A DNA stretch of 64,000 nt from CBDHCC01 sp965261015 (lineage in GTDB: Bacteria; Pseudomonadota; Alphaproteobacteria; Sphingomonadales; Sphingomonadaceae). The translations under genes were made by a program, and so were the position numbers. The notes under the pieces are model-generated. The model searched no databases, was not told the origin of the DNA, and was given only the letters and a program-made list of their open reading frames with translations. The stretch covers positions 310,001-374,000 of the forward strand of contig CBDHCC010000001.1 of NCBI GenBank assembly GCA_965261015.1, given 5' to 3'. This document shows positions 52,120 through 60,803 of the stretch, in pieces. How positions within the stretch are numbered: position 1 is the first letter of the stretch; each line of letters starts with the position of its first letter.

Positions 52120-52950
52120 CTAACGATAGCTCGGCACATAGACATAGATCGGGGTGCGCGCGTTCGGGTCCGCCAGCGGCGGAGGCGTCTCAAAGGGGTG
52201 TTCGATCCTCACCCGCGCTTCGCCAGTGGCGGGATCGATCGACATGATGGTCAGCCGCGCGCCGCCGGTCATCGCCACGGTGGCCGGGAGTGCACGCGTT
52301 TCCACGCGACGCTTCAGCCAACTGGCGTTCTTCCAATCGTCGCCCATGTGCACCTGAACACGCACCAGGCCGCGCTCCGACGAACCTTTCGGCCCCTCAT
52401 AGAGAACACGCACCTGGTCGGCGGATCCTTCGGCGGGGGCGACGTTCACCTCCACCCGATAGGCGGCTGGCGAAACGGTCGTCGGTTGCAAATCCGCCTT
52501 GCGCTTCGCCCCCAGATGCACGGCCGTGTCGAACCGCCCATCCGTGTCTTTGTCGAGCAGGCACATCCGCGGGTCCATTCCCGTGCGCATCATACCACCG
52601 AGCAGGCCGAAGGCGACCGCAGAGGCGACGGCCTTCGCCGAGGTCTTGGCGAGGTCCGGCTCCGGCCGCACGCAATATGCGACGCGGGTGGAGCCCAGCG
52701 CCTGGGCCGGCGGTCCGCTCAGGGTCACCGCTTCGAGAACCGTATCCGGAGTGATCTCGACCCGCTCGCCCGCCAGGTCGAGGACCAGGGGGGCCTCCAG
52801 TCTCGCCGCCTGCGGCACGCGGACGTCCTGCTCCAGCAGGACCTCACCGGGCGCGACCGTGCGCTCCGCCGCCGCTGTGGAAGGCAACGCCACCGGAGGC
52901 AAGGACACCGCGGTGAACCCTTTTGCCAGCAGGAGGAGGACCACGCTCAC
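52120..52950 (-). CDS. Secreted protein of unknown function between cobS and cobT
   Basis: 276 residues from the GTG at 52950, which overlaps the cobS stop (GTGA). A hydrophobic N-terminus (about 1-27, ending PSTAAA) looks like a signal peptide. The mature part is mainly beta with a small glycine-rich hydrophobic segment (about 135-147) and a calcium-loop-like DKDTDGRFD near residue 158. It ends TPIYVYVPSYR. I recognise no family. Placement inside an AAA+/VWA pair is unusual. Confidence 0.72.
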   Translation of the reverse strand: MSVVLLLLAKGFTAVSLPPVALPSTAAAERTVAPGEVLLEQDVRVPQAARLEAPLVLDLAGERVEITPDTVLEAVTLSGPPAQALGSTRVAYCVRPEPDLAKTSAKAVASAVAFGLLGGMMRTGMDPRMCLLDKDTDGRFDTAVHLGAKRKADLQPTTVSPAAYRVEVNVAPAEGSADQVRVLYEGPKGSSERGLVRVQVHMGDDWKNASWLKRRVETRALPATVAMTGGARLTIMSIDPATGEARVRIEHPFETPPPLADPNARTPIYVYVPSYR

Positions 52951-53948
52951 GCCGCCTTCGCCACGCTCTCCGGCAGGTCGGACCCGAACACGCGCTGGTA
53001 ATATTCGGCCACCAGCGCGCGTTCGGCCTCGTCGCACTTGTTCAGGAACGACAGGCGGAAGGCGAAGCCCACGTCCTTGAAGATCAGCGTGTTCTCGGCC
53101 CAGCTGATGACGGTCCGCGGGCTCATCACGGTCGAGATGTCGCCGTTCATGAAGCCCTGGCGGGTCAGGTCGGCCACCTTCACCATCCGAGCGACCTGGC
53201 CCTTGCCGCCGGGGTTGTCATATTCCCCGGACTTGGCGAGCACGATCTGCGCCTCGGTGGCGGCGGGCAGGTAGTTCAGGCCGACGATGATGTTCCAGCG
53301 GTCCATCTGGCCCTGGTTGATCTGCTGCGTGCCGTGATAGAGACCGCTGGTGTCGCCCAATCCCACGGTGTTGGCGGTGGCGAACAGGCGGAACCACGGA
53401 TTTGGCCGGATCACGCGGTTCTGGTCGAGCAGCGTCAGCTTGCCGCCCGTCTCCAGCACGCGCTGGATCACGAACATCACGTCCGGCCGCCCGGCGTCGT
53501 ACTCGTCGAACACCAGCGCCGTCGGCGTCTGGAGAGCCCAGGGTAACAGCCCTTCGCGGAACTCCGTCACCTGCTGACCATCGCGCAATACGATCGCGTC
53601 GCGCCCGACCAGGTCGATGCGGCTGATGTGCGCGTCCAGGTTGATGCGGACCGTCGGCCAGTTCAGGCGCGCGGCGACCTGTTCGATGTGGGTCGACTTG
53701 CCGGTGCCGTGATAGCCCTGGACCATCACGCGCCGGTTGTGGGCAAAGCCCGCCAGGATGGCGAGCGTGGTGTCGGGGTCGAAGACGTAGGCGGCGTCGT
53801 GGTCCGGCACCCGCTCGTCCGCCTCGCTGAAAGCCGGGACGGTCATATCCGTGTCGATGCCGAACACGTCGCGCACGTTCACGGTCGTGTCGGGCTTGGC
53901 GAGCACGGTGTCGGCCCGGCTGTCGGGTTGGATGTTGCTGTCGGTCAT
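52947..53948 (-). CDS. cobS: CobS-like cobaltochelatase subunit (MoxR-type AAA+ ATPase)
   Basis: 333 residues. Walker A GYHGTGKST (78-86), Walker B ALVFDEYDAGRPDV (from about 144), sensor I LFATANTVGLGDTSGLYHGT, and the N-terminal CobS signature VNVRDVFGIDTDMTVPAFSE. An AAA+ ring that pairs with the VWA protein CobT to power metal insertion into corrin. It is first in the minus-strand operon cobS-unknown-cobT. The ATG at 53948 is normal. Confidence 0.92.
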   Translation of the reverse strand: MTDSNIQPDSRADTVLAKPDTTVNVRDVFGIDTDMTVPAFSEADERVPDHDAAYVFDPDTTLAILAGFAHNRRVMVQGYHGTGKSTHIEQVAARLNWPTVRINLDAHISRIDLVGRDAIVLRDGQQVTEFREGLLPWALQTPTALVFDEYDAGRPDVMFVIQRVLETGGKLTLLDQNRVIRPNPWFRLFATANTVGLGDTSGLYHGTQQINQGQMDRWNIIVGLNYLPAATEAQIVLAKSGEYDNPGGKGQVARMVKVADLTRQGFMNGDISTVMSPRTVISWAENTLIFKDVGFAFRLSFLNKCDEAERALVAEYYQRVFGSDLPESVAKAA

Positions 53949-54083
53949 GGGCGGTCCGTGGAAGAGGGTTCGTGCAGGAAGTTAGGGAAGCGGTTGGCAA
54001 GCGGCAATGTTGCCTCGTCTTAGCCGTGGGCGCACATCGGCCCTCTGGCTCTCGCCAAGGGTCCGCGAAGGGGAACCGAGTCC

Positions 54084-54596
54084 ATGTCCAAGATCACTCC
54101 TTGCCTCTGGTACGCCGGCGACGCGGAGGAGGCGGCGCGCTTCTATGTGACCCTGTTGCCCGACAGCCGGATCGACGCGGTCAATCGCGCGCCGATGGAC
54201 ACTCCGGCGGATCAGGGCAACCTGGTCGCCGGCCAGGTGCTCACCGTCCTGTTCACGCTGGCGGGGCAGAGTTTCTGCGGTCTGAACGGGCCACCGCTCT
54301 TCCCGCAGACGGAAGCGGTGTCGTTCCTGATCACGACCGACGATCAGGAGGAGACCGACCGGCTGTGGAGCGCCATCGTCGAGAGCGGGGGGCAGGAGAG
54401 CCAGTGCGGTTGGTGCAAGGACCGATGGGGCGTGTCGTGGCAGATCACACCGCGAAGGCTGCTCGAGCTCACCACCGATCCGGATCAGGACCGCGCGGCG
54501 CGGGCGATGGCCGCCATGATGAGAATGCGCAAGATCGACCTGGCGGCGCTGGAAGCGGCCGTCGCCGACCCCGGGACGTCAGGCGAAGGCGGCTGA
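54084..54596 (+). CDS. VOC-superfamily protein (PhnB/3-dmu-9_3-mt type)
   Basis: 170 residues. The start MSKITPCLWYAGDAEEAARF followed by YVTLLPDSRI, then LAGQSFCGLNGPP, and SQCGWCKDRWGVSWQITPR identify the PhnB-like branch of the vicinal-oxygen-chelate fold. These are usually enzymes or resistance proteins of unknown substrate. The 3' end overlaps the convergent J-domain gene by 18 bases. Confidence 0.9.
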   Translation: MSKITPCLWYAGDAEEAARFYVTLLPDSRIDAVNRAPMDTPADQGNLVAGQVLTVLFTLAGQSFCGLNGPPLFPQTEAVSFLITTDDQEETDRLWSAIVESGGQESQCGWCKDRWGVSWQITPRRLLELTTDPDQDRAARAMAAMMRMRKIDLAALEAAVADPGTSGEGG

Positions 54597-55166
54597 GCGT
54601 TTGAGCGCGGCATAGGCATCGATCACGGCGCGAAGGCGCGCCTCGTGGCTGCGGTCGCCGCCGTTGCGGTCGGGGTGATAGCGACGGACGAGCGCGGAAT
54701 AGGCGCGGCGGATCGCGGCGCGGTCGGCCTCCGGTCCCAGGCCCAGTGCCTTCAGCGCGCCGCGATCCTCCGGTGTCAACCGCCGTCCCGTGGCGGCCTC
54801 GGCCCGCGCCTCGGCCATCCGCTCCTTCCAGCGCGCGCCCAGCGCGTCCAGCGGATCGGCAAAGTCGGCCCAGCTTGGCGGCCGGTCCGCCCCGTGGCCG
54901 GCGAATGCGCGGGTCTCACGCTCCCATCCGGCAAAGGGCCGCTGCTCGGCCGCGATCTCGTCCGCGTCCATGCCCGCGAAGTGGTTGTAGCCTTCATTGA
55001 AGGCGCGGACGTGGTCCAGGCACAGCCAGCGCCACTCGCCCGGGCCGTCGAATGTCGCGCGGCGACCGGCCGGCGCGCGGAACTCGCCCGGTTCGGGGCA
55101 GCCGACGACGGAGCAGGGGCGGTCGGTGTCGATGCGACCGTGGAAACGTGCGGTGGAACGGGGCAA
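54579..55166 (-). CDS. J-domain protein (DnaJ C-terminal-type)
   Basis: 195 residues from a TTG start at 55166. The N-terminus has a Cys pair (RPCSVVGC) and EPGEFRAP, then an aromatic acidic region (WLCLDHVRAFNEGYNHFAGM). The J domain is at the C-terminus (about 137-195): KALGLGPEADRAAIRRAYSA, LVRRYHPDRNGG with the HPD motif. It should stimulate Hsp70. The TTG has GAGAGG upstream and avoids overlap with the divergent bolA gene; the start is probable, not certain. Confidence 0.83.
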   Translation of the reverse strand: MPRSTARFHGRIDTDRPCSVVGCPEPGEFRAPAGRRATFDGPGEWRWLCLDHVRAFNEGYNHFAGMDADEIAAEQRPFAGWERETRAFAGHGADRPPSWADFADPLDALGARWKERMAEARAEAATGRRLTPEDRGALKALGLGPEADRAAIRRAYSALVRRYHPDRNGGDRSHEARLRAVIDAYAALKRSAAFA

Positions 55167-55197
55167 GCGACCTCTCGTCGGCGGGGGGCAAAGCGGC

Positions 55198-55203
55198 CTA
55201 TAT
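55198..55203 (+). promoter_or_regulatory. TATATA element between divergent J-domain and bolA genes
   Basis: TATATA sits 7 bases before the bolA ATG. As a -10 box it would give a nearly leaderless bolA transcript. It is palindromic and could also serve the minus-strand J-domain gene. No good -35 is visible on either side. Confidence 0.3.
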
Positions 55204-55210
55204 AAGAGCG

Positions 55211-55513
55211 ATGACCGACCCTTCGACCCCGCCCGTTCCAAACGACGTGGAGAGCGCGATCCGCGATCGTCTCGTCGCCACGCTGACGCCCGAACGGCTG
55301 GAGGTGGTGAACGACTCGGCCCACCATGCGGGGCACGCGGGCGACGACGGGTCGGGCCAGACCCACTGGATCGTCCGGGTGGAAAGCTCCGCCTTCGCGG
55401 GCCTGTCGCGCCTCGATCGCCAACGGCTGGTGAACCGCGCGCTCGCCGACCTGATGGACCGCCCGATCCACGCGCTCGCGATCGAAGCGACGGTGCCCTC
55501 CGCCCGTCCGTGA
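55211..55513 (+). CDS. bolA: BolA family protein
   Basis: 100 residues. The BolA fold is recognised by AIRDRLVATLTPERLEVVND, the glutaredoxin-partner His in DGSGQTHWIVRVES, and SRLDRQRLVNRALADLM followed by IHALAIEA. BolA proteins partner monothiol glutaredoxins in iron-sulfur cluster handling and affect cell shape under stress. A grx gene is not seen in the window. Confidence 0.9.
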   Translation: MTDPSTPPVPNDVESAIRDRLVATLTPERLEVVNDSAHHAGHAGDDGSGQTHWIVRVESSAFAGLSRLDRQRLVNRALADLMDRPIHALAIEATVPSARP

Positions 55514-55537
55514 GCCAAGTCGGGGAGGGATATTCGA

Positions 55538-56107
55538 TCAGAGCGCGCCGAAGCGACCCTCATATCCCTGTCGGTCGTCCGCCGCCAGGAAGCGCGCCTG
55601 ATCGATCCATTCGTCGCGCCGGATGCGACCCGCGAATCGGCCCAGCTGGGCATCGACGCGCTCGACATCCTCCTCGCTCCAGGCGGCGATCTGATCGAAG
55701 CGGGTTACCCCCAACTCGGCCAGGCGATCGCGCAGCTTCGGTCCCAGCCCCTTCATCCGTGTCAGGTCTTCTCCGCTCGCCCCATCGCCCGCCCGGGCAT
55801 CAGGCTCGACGACCGAGGAGACTGTCGTGGCCAGCGGCGGGTTGGCCCGCGAGTCCGTCGGGTCCGCGGGATCTGTGAGCAGGGGCTCGGCCGCACCGAC
55901 GGAGGCGCCGGTGGCGAGCGGTGGCGGCGTGGACAGCGTGTCGGACCGCGCGAAGGTCGGGCGCGCGGCGCGGCTGCCATCCAGGTCGCGCAGGTTCTCG
56001 GCCGCCTCGGACCCGACCCCGCGCCGCCGGCCGAGCACCAGCCAGACGACCAGCACCGCGAACAGCGCCAGCGCCAGGAAGATAGCCCACCAATAGTCTT
56101 CCAGCAT
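55538..56107 (-). CDS. Membrane protein with C-terminal helix-hairpin-helix domain
   Basis: 189 residues. One N-terminal transmembrane helix (about 6-26), a disordered Pro/Thr/Ser-rich linker (about 30-112), then a helix-hairpin-helix domain LTRMKGLGPKLRDRLAELGV followed by ITRFDQ-like helices and a DEWIDQARFLA segment, similar to the HhH domains of DUF4332/'flap endonuclease-like' proteins. DNA binding is possible but unproven. It is 18 bases from purD on the same strand. Confidence 0.75.
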   Translation of the reverse strand: MLEDYWWAIFLALALFAVLVVWLVLGRRRGVGSEAAENLRDLDGSRAARPTFARSDTLSTPPPLATGASVGAAEPLLTDPADPTDSRANPPLATTVSSVVEPDARAGDGASGEDLTRMKGLGPKLRDRLAELGVTRFDQIAAWSEEDVERVDAQLGRFAGRIRRDEWIDQARFLAADDRQGYEGRFGAL

Positions 56108-56125
56108 CCTCGTCGCCTCCCAGCG

Positions 56126-57412
56126 TCAGCCCACGGGCTCGGCGTCGCGCGCCAGCGCGCGCCAGCCGATGTCGGTCCGGTGCTGCGCCCCGGCAAAGGC
56201 GATCGCGTCCACTCCGGTGTCCGCCTCGCGCTTGGCCGCCGCGATGGAGGCGCCGCGCCCAGTGACCGTCAGCACGCGACCGCCCGCCACGGTCGGCGCG
56301 TCCGGTGATCCGTCCGTGCCCGCGTGGAACACGATCGCGCCGGCCGCGCGCGCCGCCGGCAAGCCGTCGATCGCCGCCCCGGCTTCGGGCGCTTCGGGAT
56401 AGCCCTGGGCCGCCATCACGACGGCCAGCGCCGCGTCCTCGCTGAAGCGTGGGACCTCGATCTCGGCCAGACGACCCTCCACGGTGGCGAGCACGATCGC
56501 CACCAGGTCGTCGATAAGGCGGGGCAGCAGCACCTGCGTCTCGGGGTCGCCGAAACGGCAGTTGAACTCGATCAGCTTGGGTCCGGCGTCGGTCAGCATG
56601 ATGCCGGCATACAGCACCCCTTCGTAGGGCGTGCCCTCCCGCGCCATCTTGTCCAACATCGGACGCACAATGGTCGACAGGACCTGTTCGTGCGTCTCGG
56701 CGTCCAGGACGCGGGCGGGGGAATAGGCGCCCATGCCGCCGGTGTTCGGCCCGGTGTCGCCGTCGCCCAGACGCTTGTGGTCCTGCGCCGTGCCGAAGGG
56801 CAGCACCGTGACGCCGTCGGTCAGCGCGAACACGCTCACCTCCTCTCCGTCTAGGAATTCTTCGATCAGGACCTGCTTCCCCGCGGCACCGAACCGGCCA
56901 TCGAACATGGATTCGATCGCATCCTCCGCCTGATCGCGGGAGGTGGCGATCACGACGCCCTTGCCCGCGGCCAGTCCGTCCGCCTTGATCACGACCGGCA
57001 ACGCGAAGTCGTCGAGCGCGATCAGGGCGGCGTCCTTCTTGGCCACCGCGACGTGGGCCGGCATCGGCACGCCGGCGCGCGCGGCCACCGTGCGCGCCCA
57101 GATCTTCGACCCCTCGATCTGCGCCGCGGCCTTGCCCGGTCCGAAGGTCGCGATCCCGACGGCGCGCAGATTGTCGGCCAGCCCCTCCACCAGCGGCTGT
57201 TCCGGCCCGACCACGACCAGGTCGATCGCCGCCTTGCGGCAATAGTCGACGACCGCGCGATGGTCCGCCAGATCGATCGCCGCTCTGTCGGCCAGTTCGC
57301 CGATGCCCGGATTGCCCGGCAACGCGAAGAGCTTGGGACTGAGCGGCGATTGTGCCATCTTCCACGCGATCGCGTGTTCGCGCCCGCCGCTTCCCAAAAT
57401 CAGGATGTTCAT
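56126..57412 (-). CDS. purD: Phosphoribosylamine-glycine ligase (GAR synthetase)
   Basis: 428 residues of an ATP-grasp enzyme. NILILGSGGREHAIAWKM at the N-terminus, VVGPEQPLVEGLADNLR, ALPVVIKADGLAAGKGV, EEFLDGEEVSVFAL and FNCRFGDPETQVLL are diagnostic. It makes GAR in purine synthesis. The ATG at 57412 (MNILILGSGG) is the family start, and it overlaps the divergent xseA ATG in the shared bases CATG. Confidence 0.97.
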   Translation of the reverse strand: MNILILGSGGREHAIAWKMAQSPLSPKLFALPGNPGIGELADRAAIDLADHRAVVDYCRKAAIDLVVVGPEQPLVEGLADNLRAVGIATFGPGKAAAQIEGSKIWARTVAARAGVPMPAHVAVAKKDAALIALDDFALPVVIKADGLAAGKGVVIATSRDQAEDAIESMFDGRFGAAGKQVLIEEFLDGEEVSVFALTDGVTVLPFGTAQDHKRLGDGDTGPNTGGMGAYSPARVLDAETHEQVLSTIVRPMLDKMAREGTPYEGVLYAGIMLTDAGPKLIEFNCRFGDPETQVLLPRLIDDLVAIVLATVEGRLAEIEVPRFSEDAALAVVMAAQGYPEAPEAGAAIDGLPAARAAGAIVFHAGTDGSPDAPTVAGGRVLTVTGRGASIAAAKREADTGVDAIAFAGAQHRTDIGWRALARDAEPVG

Positions 57413-58862
57413 GCCCCGCAGACCTCTCGATGATGATGTCGGCGCCAACGCCGTTCACCCTTTGTTAGCGCACAGCCCGGCGGGCGACAACGCGCCGCCC
57501 CTGTCGGTGGGCGAGCTGAGCCAAGCGCTCAAACGCACGGTCGAGGACCGGTTCGGCCATGTGCGGGTGCGCGGCGAGCTTTCCGGCTGGAAGCGCGCGG
57601 CGAGCGGTCACTGCTATTTCGGGCTGAAGGACGCGGACGCGCTCATCGACGGGGTGATGTGGCGCGGGGCCGCCGCGACCCTGGCCTTCGCGGGTGAGGA
57701 CGGCCTGGACGTGGTGGCGACTGGCCGGCTGACCACCTATCCGGGACGATCGCGCTATCAGGTGGTGGTCGAGCGGCTGGAGTTGGCGGGCGAGGGCGCC
57801 CTGATGGCGCTGTTCGAGCGCACAAAGGCCAGGTTGGCGGCCGAAGGGCTGTTCGATCCGGCCGGCCGCCGGCCGATCCCCTATCTTCCCGGCACGATCG
57901 GAGTGGTGACGTCGCCGACCGGATCGGTGATCCGCGACATCCTGCACCGGCTGGCCGACCGGATGCCGTCGCATGTGGTCGTGTGGCCCGTCGCCGTGCA
58001 GGGCGAAGGCGCGGCCGCCCAGATCGCGGCGGCACTGGAGGGCTTCAACGCGGGCGGACCGTTCGCGCGGCCCGACGTGCTGATCGTGGCGCGGGGCGGA
58101 GGGTCGGTCGAGGACCTGTGGGCGTTCAACGAAGAGGTCGTGGTGCGCGCGGTGCGCGAGTCCCGTATCCCCGTGATCTGCGCCGTGGGGCACGAGACCG
58201 ACACGAGCCTGGGCGACCTGGCCGCCGACCGACGCGCGCCCACGCCGACGGCGGCGGCGGAGATGGCGGTTCCGGTGCGGGCGGAGCTGACGGCCGGTCT
58301 GGTCCAGGCTGGCGCGCGGCTGGCGGCGGGCGCGGAGCGGATACGGGCGCGCTCCGCCGAGCGGCTGGGCCTGATCGCGCGCCTGCTGCCCCCACCCGCG
58401 CGCCTGACCGACGGGCATCGGCAGCGGCTCGACGACGCGGCGGAGCGGCTCAGGCGGGGCGGGACGGATCGACTGGCGGCCGCGCACACCGTCTTGGACC
58501 GGACCGGGGCCGGATTGCGCCCTCGCGTCCTGGCCGGCGGGTTGGCGCGCGCCCGCGAGCGATTGGCGGCCGCGCGCCTGGACCCGACCGTGCTCGCCCG
58601 ACGGCATCGGGAGGCGCGCGAACGGCTGGCGACCACCTGGCGGCTGGCCGGCGCCCTCCACCCCGACGCGCCACTGGCGCGCGGCTATGTGCGGGTCGAA
58701 GGCGCGGGCGGGCGGGTGCTGACCACCGCGACCGACACCCGCGCGGTCAGCCGCCTGCAGCTCGTGTTCGCGGACGGCCGGGTGGCGGCGCGGGTGGAGG
58801 GTGCCAGCAGACCCGCGAAGCCGCGGGCGGGCGCGCCGGAGGATCAGGCCACGCTCCTCTGA
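57411..58862 (+). CDS. xseA: Exodeoxyribonuclease VII large subunit
   Basis: 483 residues. OB-fold N-terminus (LSVGELSQALKRTVEDRFGH, RGELSGWKRAASGHCYFGLK), catalytic region with IGVVTSPTGSVIRDI, RGGGSVEDLWAFNEE and AVGHETDTSLGDLAADRRAP, and a long Arg/Ala-rich coiled coil. It degrades single-stranded DNA from both ends together with XseB, which is not in the window. The start at 57411 shares CATG with purD; an in-frame ATG lies two codons earlier. Confidence 0.94.
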   Translation: MPRRPLDDDVGANAVHPLLAHSPAGDNAPPLSVGELSQALKRTVEDRFGHVRVRGELSGWKRAASGHCYFGLKDADALIDGVMWRGAAATLAFAGEDGLDVVATGRLTTYPGRSRYQVVVERLELAGEGALMALFERTKARLAAEGLFDPAGRRPIPYLPGTIGVVTSPTGSVIRDILHRLADRMPSHVVVWPVAVQGEGAAAQIAAALEGFNAGGPFARPDVLIVARGGGSVEDLWAFNEEVVVRAVRESRIPVICAVGHETDTSLGDLAADRRAPTPTAAAEMAVPVRAELTAGLVQAGARLAAGAERIRARSAERLGLIARLLPPPARLTDGHRQRLDDAAERLRRGGTDRLAAAHTVLDRTGAGLRPRVLAGGLARARERLAAARLDPTVLARRHREARERLATTWRLAGALHPDAPLARGYVRVEGAGGRVLTTATDTRAVSRLQLVFADGRVAARVEGASRPAKPRAGAPEDQATLL

Positions 58863-58933
58863 TCGCAGGCTTGAGCGGTGCTGGGTCGTCGCGCGGCGTT
58901 GAACCGACGCGCGCGGCCCCCTACACCCGGTCC

Positions 58934-59140
58934 ATGCTCATGTCCGCTCGTGGCCGTGTCGCCCGCCTCCACTACCTGCCCAACGCCACGCGCATGCTGG
59001 CGCCGGGTGACCACGTGCTCTGCGCGATCAGCGGCGCGGCGATCCCGCTGGACGAGCTGCGCTATTGGAGCGTGGAGCGCCAGGACCCCTACGCTTCCGC
59101 CGCGCTCGCCTTGGCCGCCGACACCAACGCCCGGACATGA
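58934..59140 (+). CDS. DUF2093 family protein
   Basis: 68 residues. The DUF2093 core is GRVARLHYLPNATRMLAPGD followed by HVLCAISGAAIPLDELRYWS, a short alphaproteobacterial family of unknown function often found beside xseA and purD. The start could be 58934 or the second ATG at 58940. Its stop overlaps the peptidase ATG (ATGA). Confidence 0.88.
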   Translation: MLMSARGRVARLHYLPNATRMLAPGDHVLCAISGAAIPLDELRYWSVERQDPYASAALALAADTNART

Positions 59141-60039
59141 GGACCCCTCCGGGCCGCGCCGCCGTGCTGAGTGGTGTGGTCTTGTGCCTGACCGCCTGCG
59201 CTGCGGCTCCGCGACCCATGGTCCCTCCCGCGGTTTCGGTCCCCGCCGCCCCGGTGCCGCCGCCAGTCGCCGACCCGGGTGACACCCGCTTCGAGATCGA
59301 TGGCGACCTGGCGCAGGGTGGACTGGTGCGTGGCCGGGCGCCGTCGTCCCGCGTCACGCTGGACGGCGTACCGCTGGAGGTGGCGGCGGACGGGCGTTTC
59401 GTCTTCGGCCTCGATCGGGACGCCGGCCAGCAAGCGGTCCTGGTCGCCCGGCTGGCGAACGGCGCGGCGGTCACGCGCACGCTGGCGATCGCGCCCACCG
59501 ACTGGTCGACCCAGCGGGTGAACGTCGCCTTCCGCCCGGCGGGGCAGAGCGACGAGGCTTACGCCGCCCGGCGGGCAGAGGAGGTGGCGGCGATCGCCGC
59601 CGCCCGCGCCGTGCGCACGGACGCCACCGGTTGGAGGGAGCGGTTCCAGTGGCCCGTCAAAGGCCGCATCTCCGGCCGGTTCGGAAACCAGCGCATCTAT
59701 CGCGGCGGCGTGTCGGGGGCCCCCCATTCGGGCGTCGACATCGCGGTGCCGCGCGGCACGCCCGTGCTGGCTCCGGCGTCGGGCGTGGTGGTGCTGGTCT
59801 CGCCCGGCGAGTTCGCGCTGGAGGGCAATCTCTTGATCGTGGACCACGGCCACGGCCTGTCGAGCGCGTTCCTCCACCTGGACCGGATCGATGTCGCGGT
59901 GGGCCAGGCGGTCCGGGCGGGCGAGACGATCGCCGCAGTGGGCTCCACCGGCCGCGCGACCGGCCCCCACCTGCACTGGACGCTGCGCTGGAACGATCGG
60001 CGGCTGGACGGCCAGCGCGCGGTGGAACGCGCGCCTTAG
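59137..60039 (+). CDS. M23-family peptidase lipoprotein
   Basis: 300 residues. Lipobox LTAC (Cys21), a Pro/Val-rich linker, an N-terminal beta domain (about 50-140), then the LytM/M23 domain with zinc ligands H197 and D201 in GAPHSGVDIAV and the HLH of GPHLHW (278-280). It is expected to be active as all visible ligands are present. It cleaves peptidoglycan cross-links or acts in cell separation. The gene overlaps DUF2093 (ATGA) and the convergent secreted gene at its stop. Confidence 0.92.
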   Translation: MRTPPGRAAVLSGVVLCLTACAAAPRPMVPPAVSVPAAPVPPPVADPGDTRFEIDGDLAQGGLVRGRAPSSRVTLDGVPLEVAADGRFVFGLDRDAGQQAVLVARLANGAAVTRTLAIAPTDWSTQRVNVAFRPAGQSDEAYAARRAEEVAAIAAARAVRTDATGWRERFQWPVKGRISGRFGNQRIYRGGVSGAPHSGVDIAVPRGTPVLAPASGVVVLVSPGEFALEGNLLIVDHGHGLSSAFLHLDRIDVAVGQAVRAGETIAAVGSTGRATGPHLHWTLRWNDRRLDGQRAVERAP

Positions 60040-60569
60040 CGCACGCGCATGGCGCGCACACCGCGGCGGCCGGCGACGGACAAGAGGTAGCTGCCGAGCG
60101 CCGCCTTCTTAATCAGCACGGATTCTCCCACTTCCGGATCGCGACGGTAGGTGGGAACCTCGGTTGTTTGCCATACGCTGTCGCCCAGCGCGATTAGCCA
60201 CTTTCCGCCCACTGTTGGCGTGGCGGTGGCGATCGTACCCTCGACCTGAGTCGGTGCCTCTTCGCCGTCGGCGTCGAAGAAGGAAAGGCGCGGGAGCGTC
60301 AAGCCAAACAAGGAGCGACGATCGCGCCGCACACCCTCCCGATCCACGACCACGATCGCCTTTGTGGCTTCCGCCTGCTCGAACTCGGCTACTTCCCGAT
60401 CGTAACAGGCCAGTCGCTGCGTGGCGTCGGTTACGGTCCGGCAGGCGGTGAGTTCGGTCAGCGCGGCCGGCGGCACCTCTTTGCCGATCGCCGGTGCCCC
60501 GATGAACCCCGCCGCAGCACCGATCATCAGGACCACCGCGCGCCCGGTTAGATGTGTGATACTTGCCAC
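60036..60569 (-). CDS. Secreted protein of unknown function with a C-x-RLACYD motif
   Basis: 177 residues from a GTG at 60569, which has AGGAGG at about 9 bases (a TTG two codons earlier is too close). Signal peptide (about 1-30), then TACRTVTDATQRLACYDREV, a short Cys-containing motif found at the N-terminus of several secreted proteins of unknown function, then a beta domain. Its stop overlaps the convergent M23 gene. Divergent from the TonB receptor. Confidence 0.72.
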   Translation of the reverse strand: MASITHLTGRAVVLMIGAAAGFIGAPAIGKEVPPAALTELTACRTVTDATQRLACYDREVAEFEQAEATKAIVVVDREGVRRDRRSLFGLTLPRLSFFDADGEEAPTQVEGTIATATPTVGGKWLIALGDSVWQTTEVPTYRRDPEVGESVLIKKAALGSYLLSVAGRRGVRAMRVR

Positions 60570-60750
60570 TGCCAACTCCCTCCTGACGTGATGTAACGGG
60601 CGCGGGGACGGGGCACAACGGCGGCGCTATGACAGGTGTTGCCAAGATGTGACAGCTTCGTTGCAAACGACTGTGGCCGGGCGCGAACATATTGTCACCG
60701 GCGTGACCAGTCCCGTATCCAAACCACAGTTCGGCAGGTCAAACGCCGTA

Positions 60751-60781
60751 GGAACGTCAACGTTCCCGCCTATCGGCGGGA
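60751..60781 (+). promoter_or_regulatory. Two overlapping hairpins in the TonB receptor leader
   Basis: GGAACGT-CA-ACGTTCC (60751-60766) and TCCCGCC-TATC-GGCGGGA (60764-60781) share three bases, so the RNA can form only one at full length. They end 22 bases before the ATG and beside the ribosome site AGGGGAAG. Confidence 0.45.
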
Positions 60782-60803
60782 GCGCATCTTAGGGGAAGCA
60801 TCC

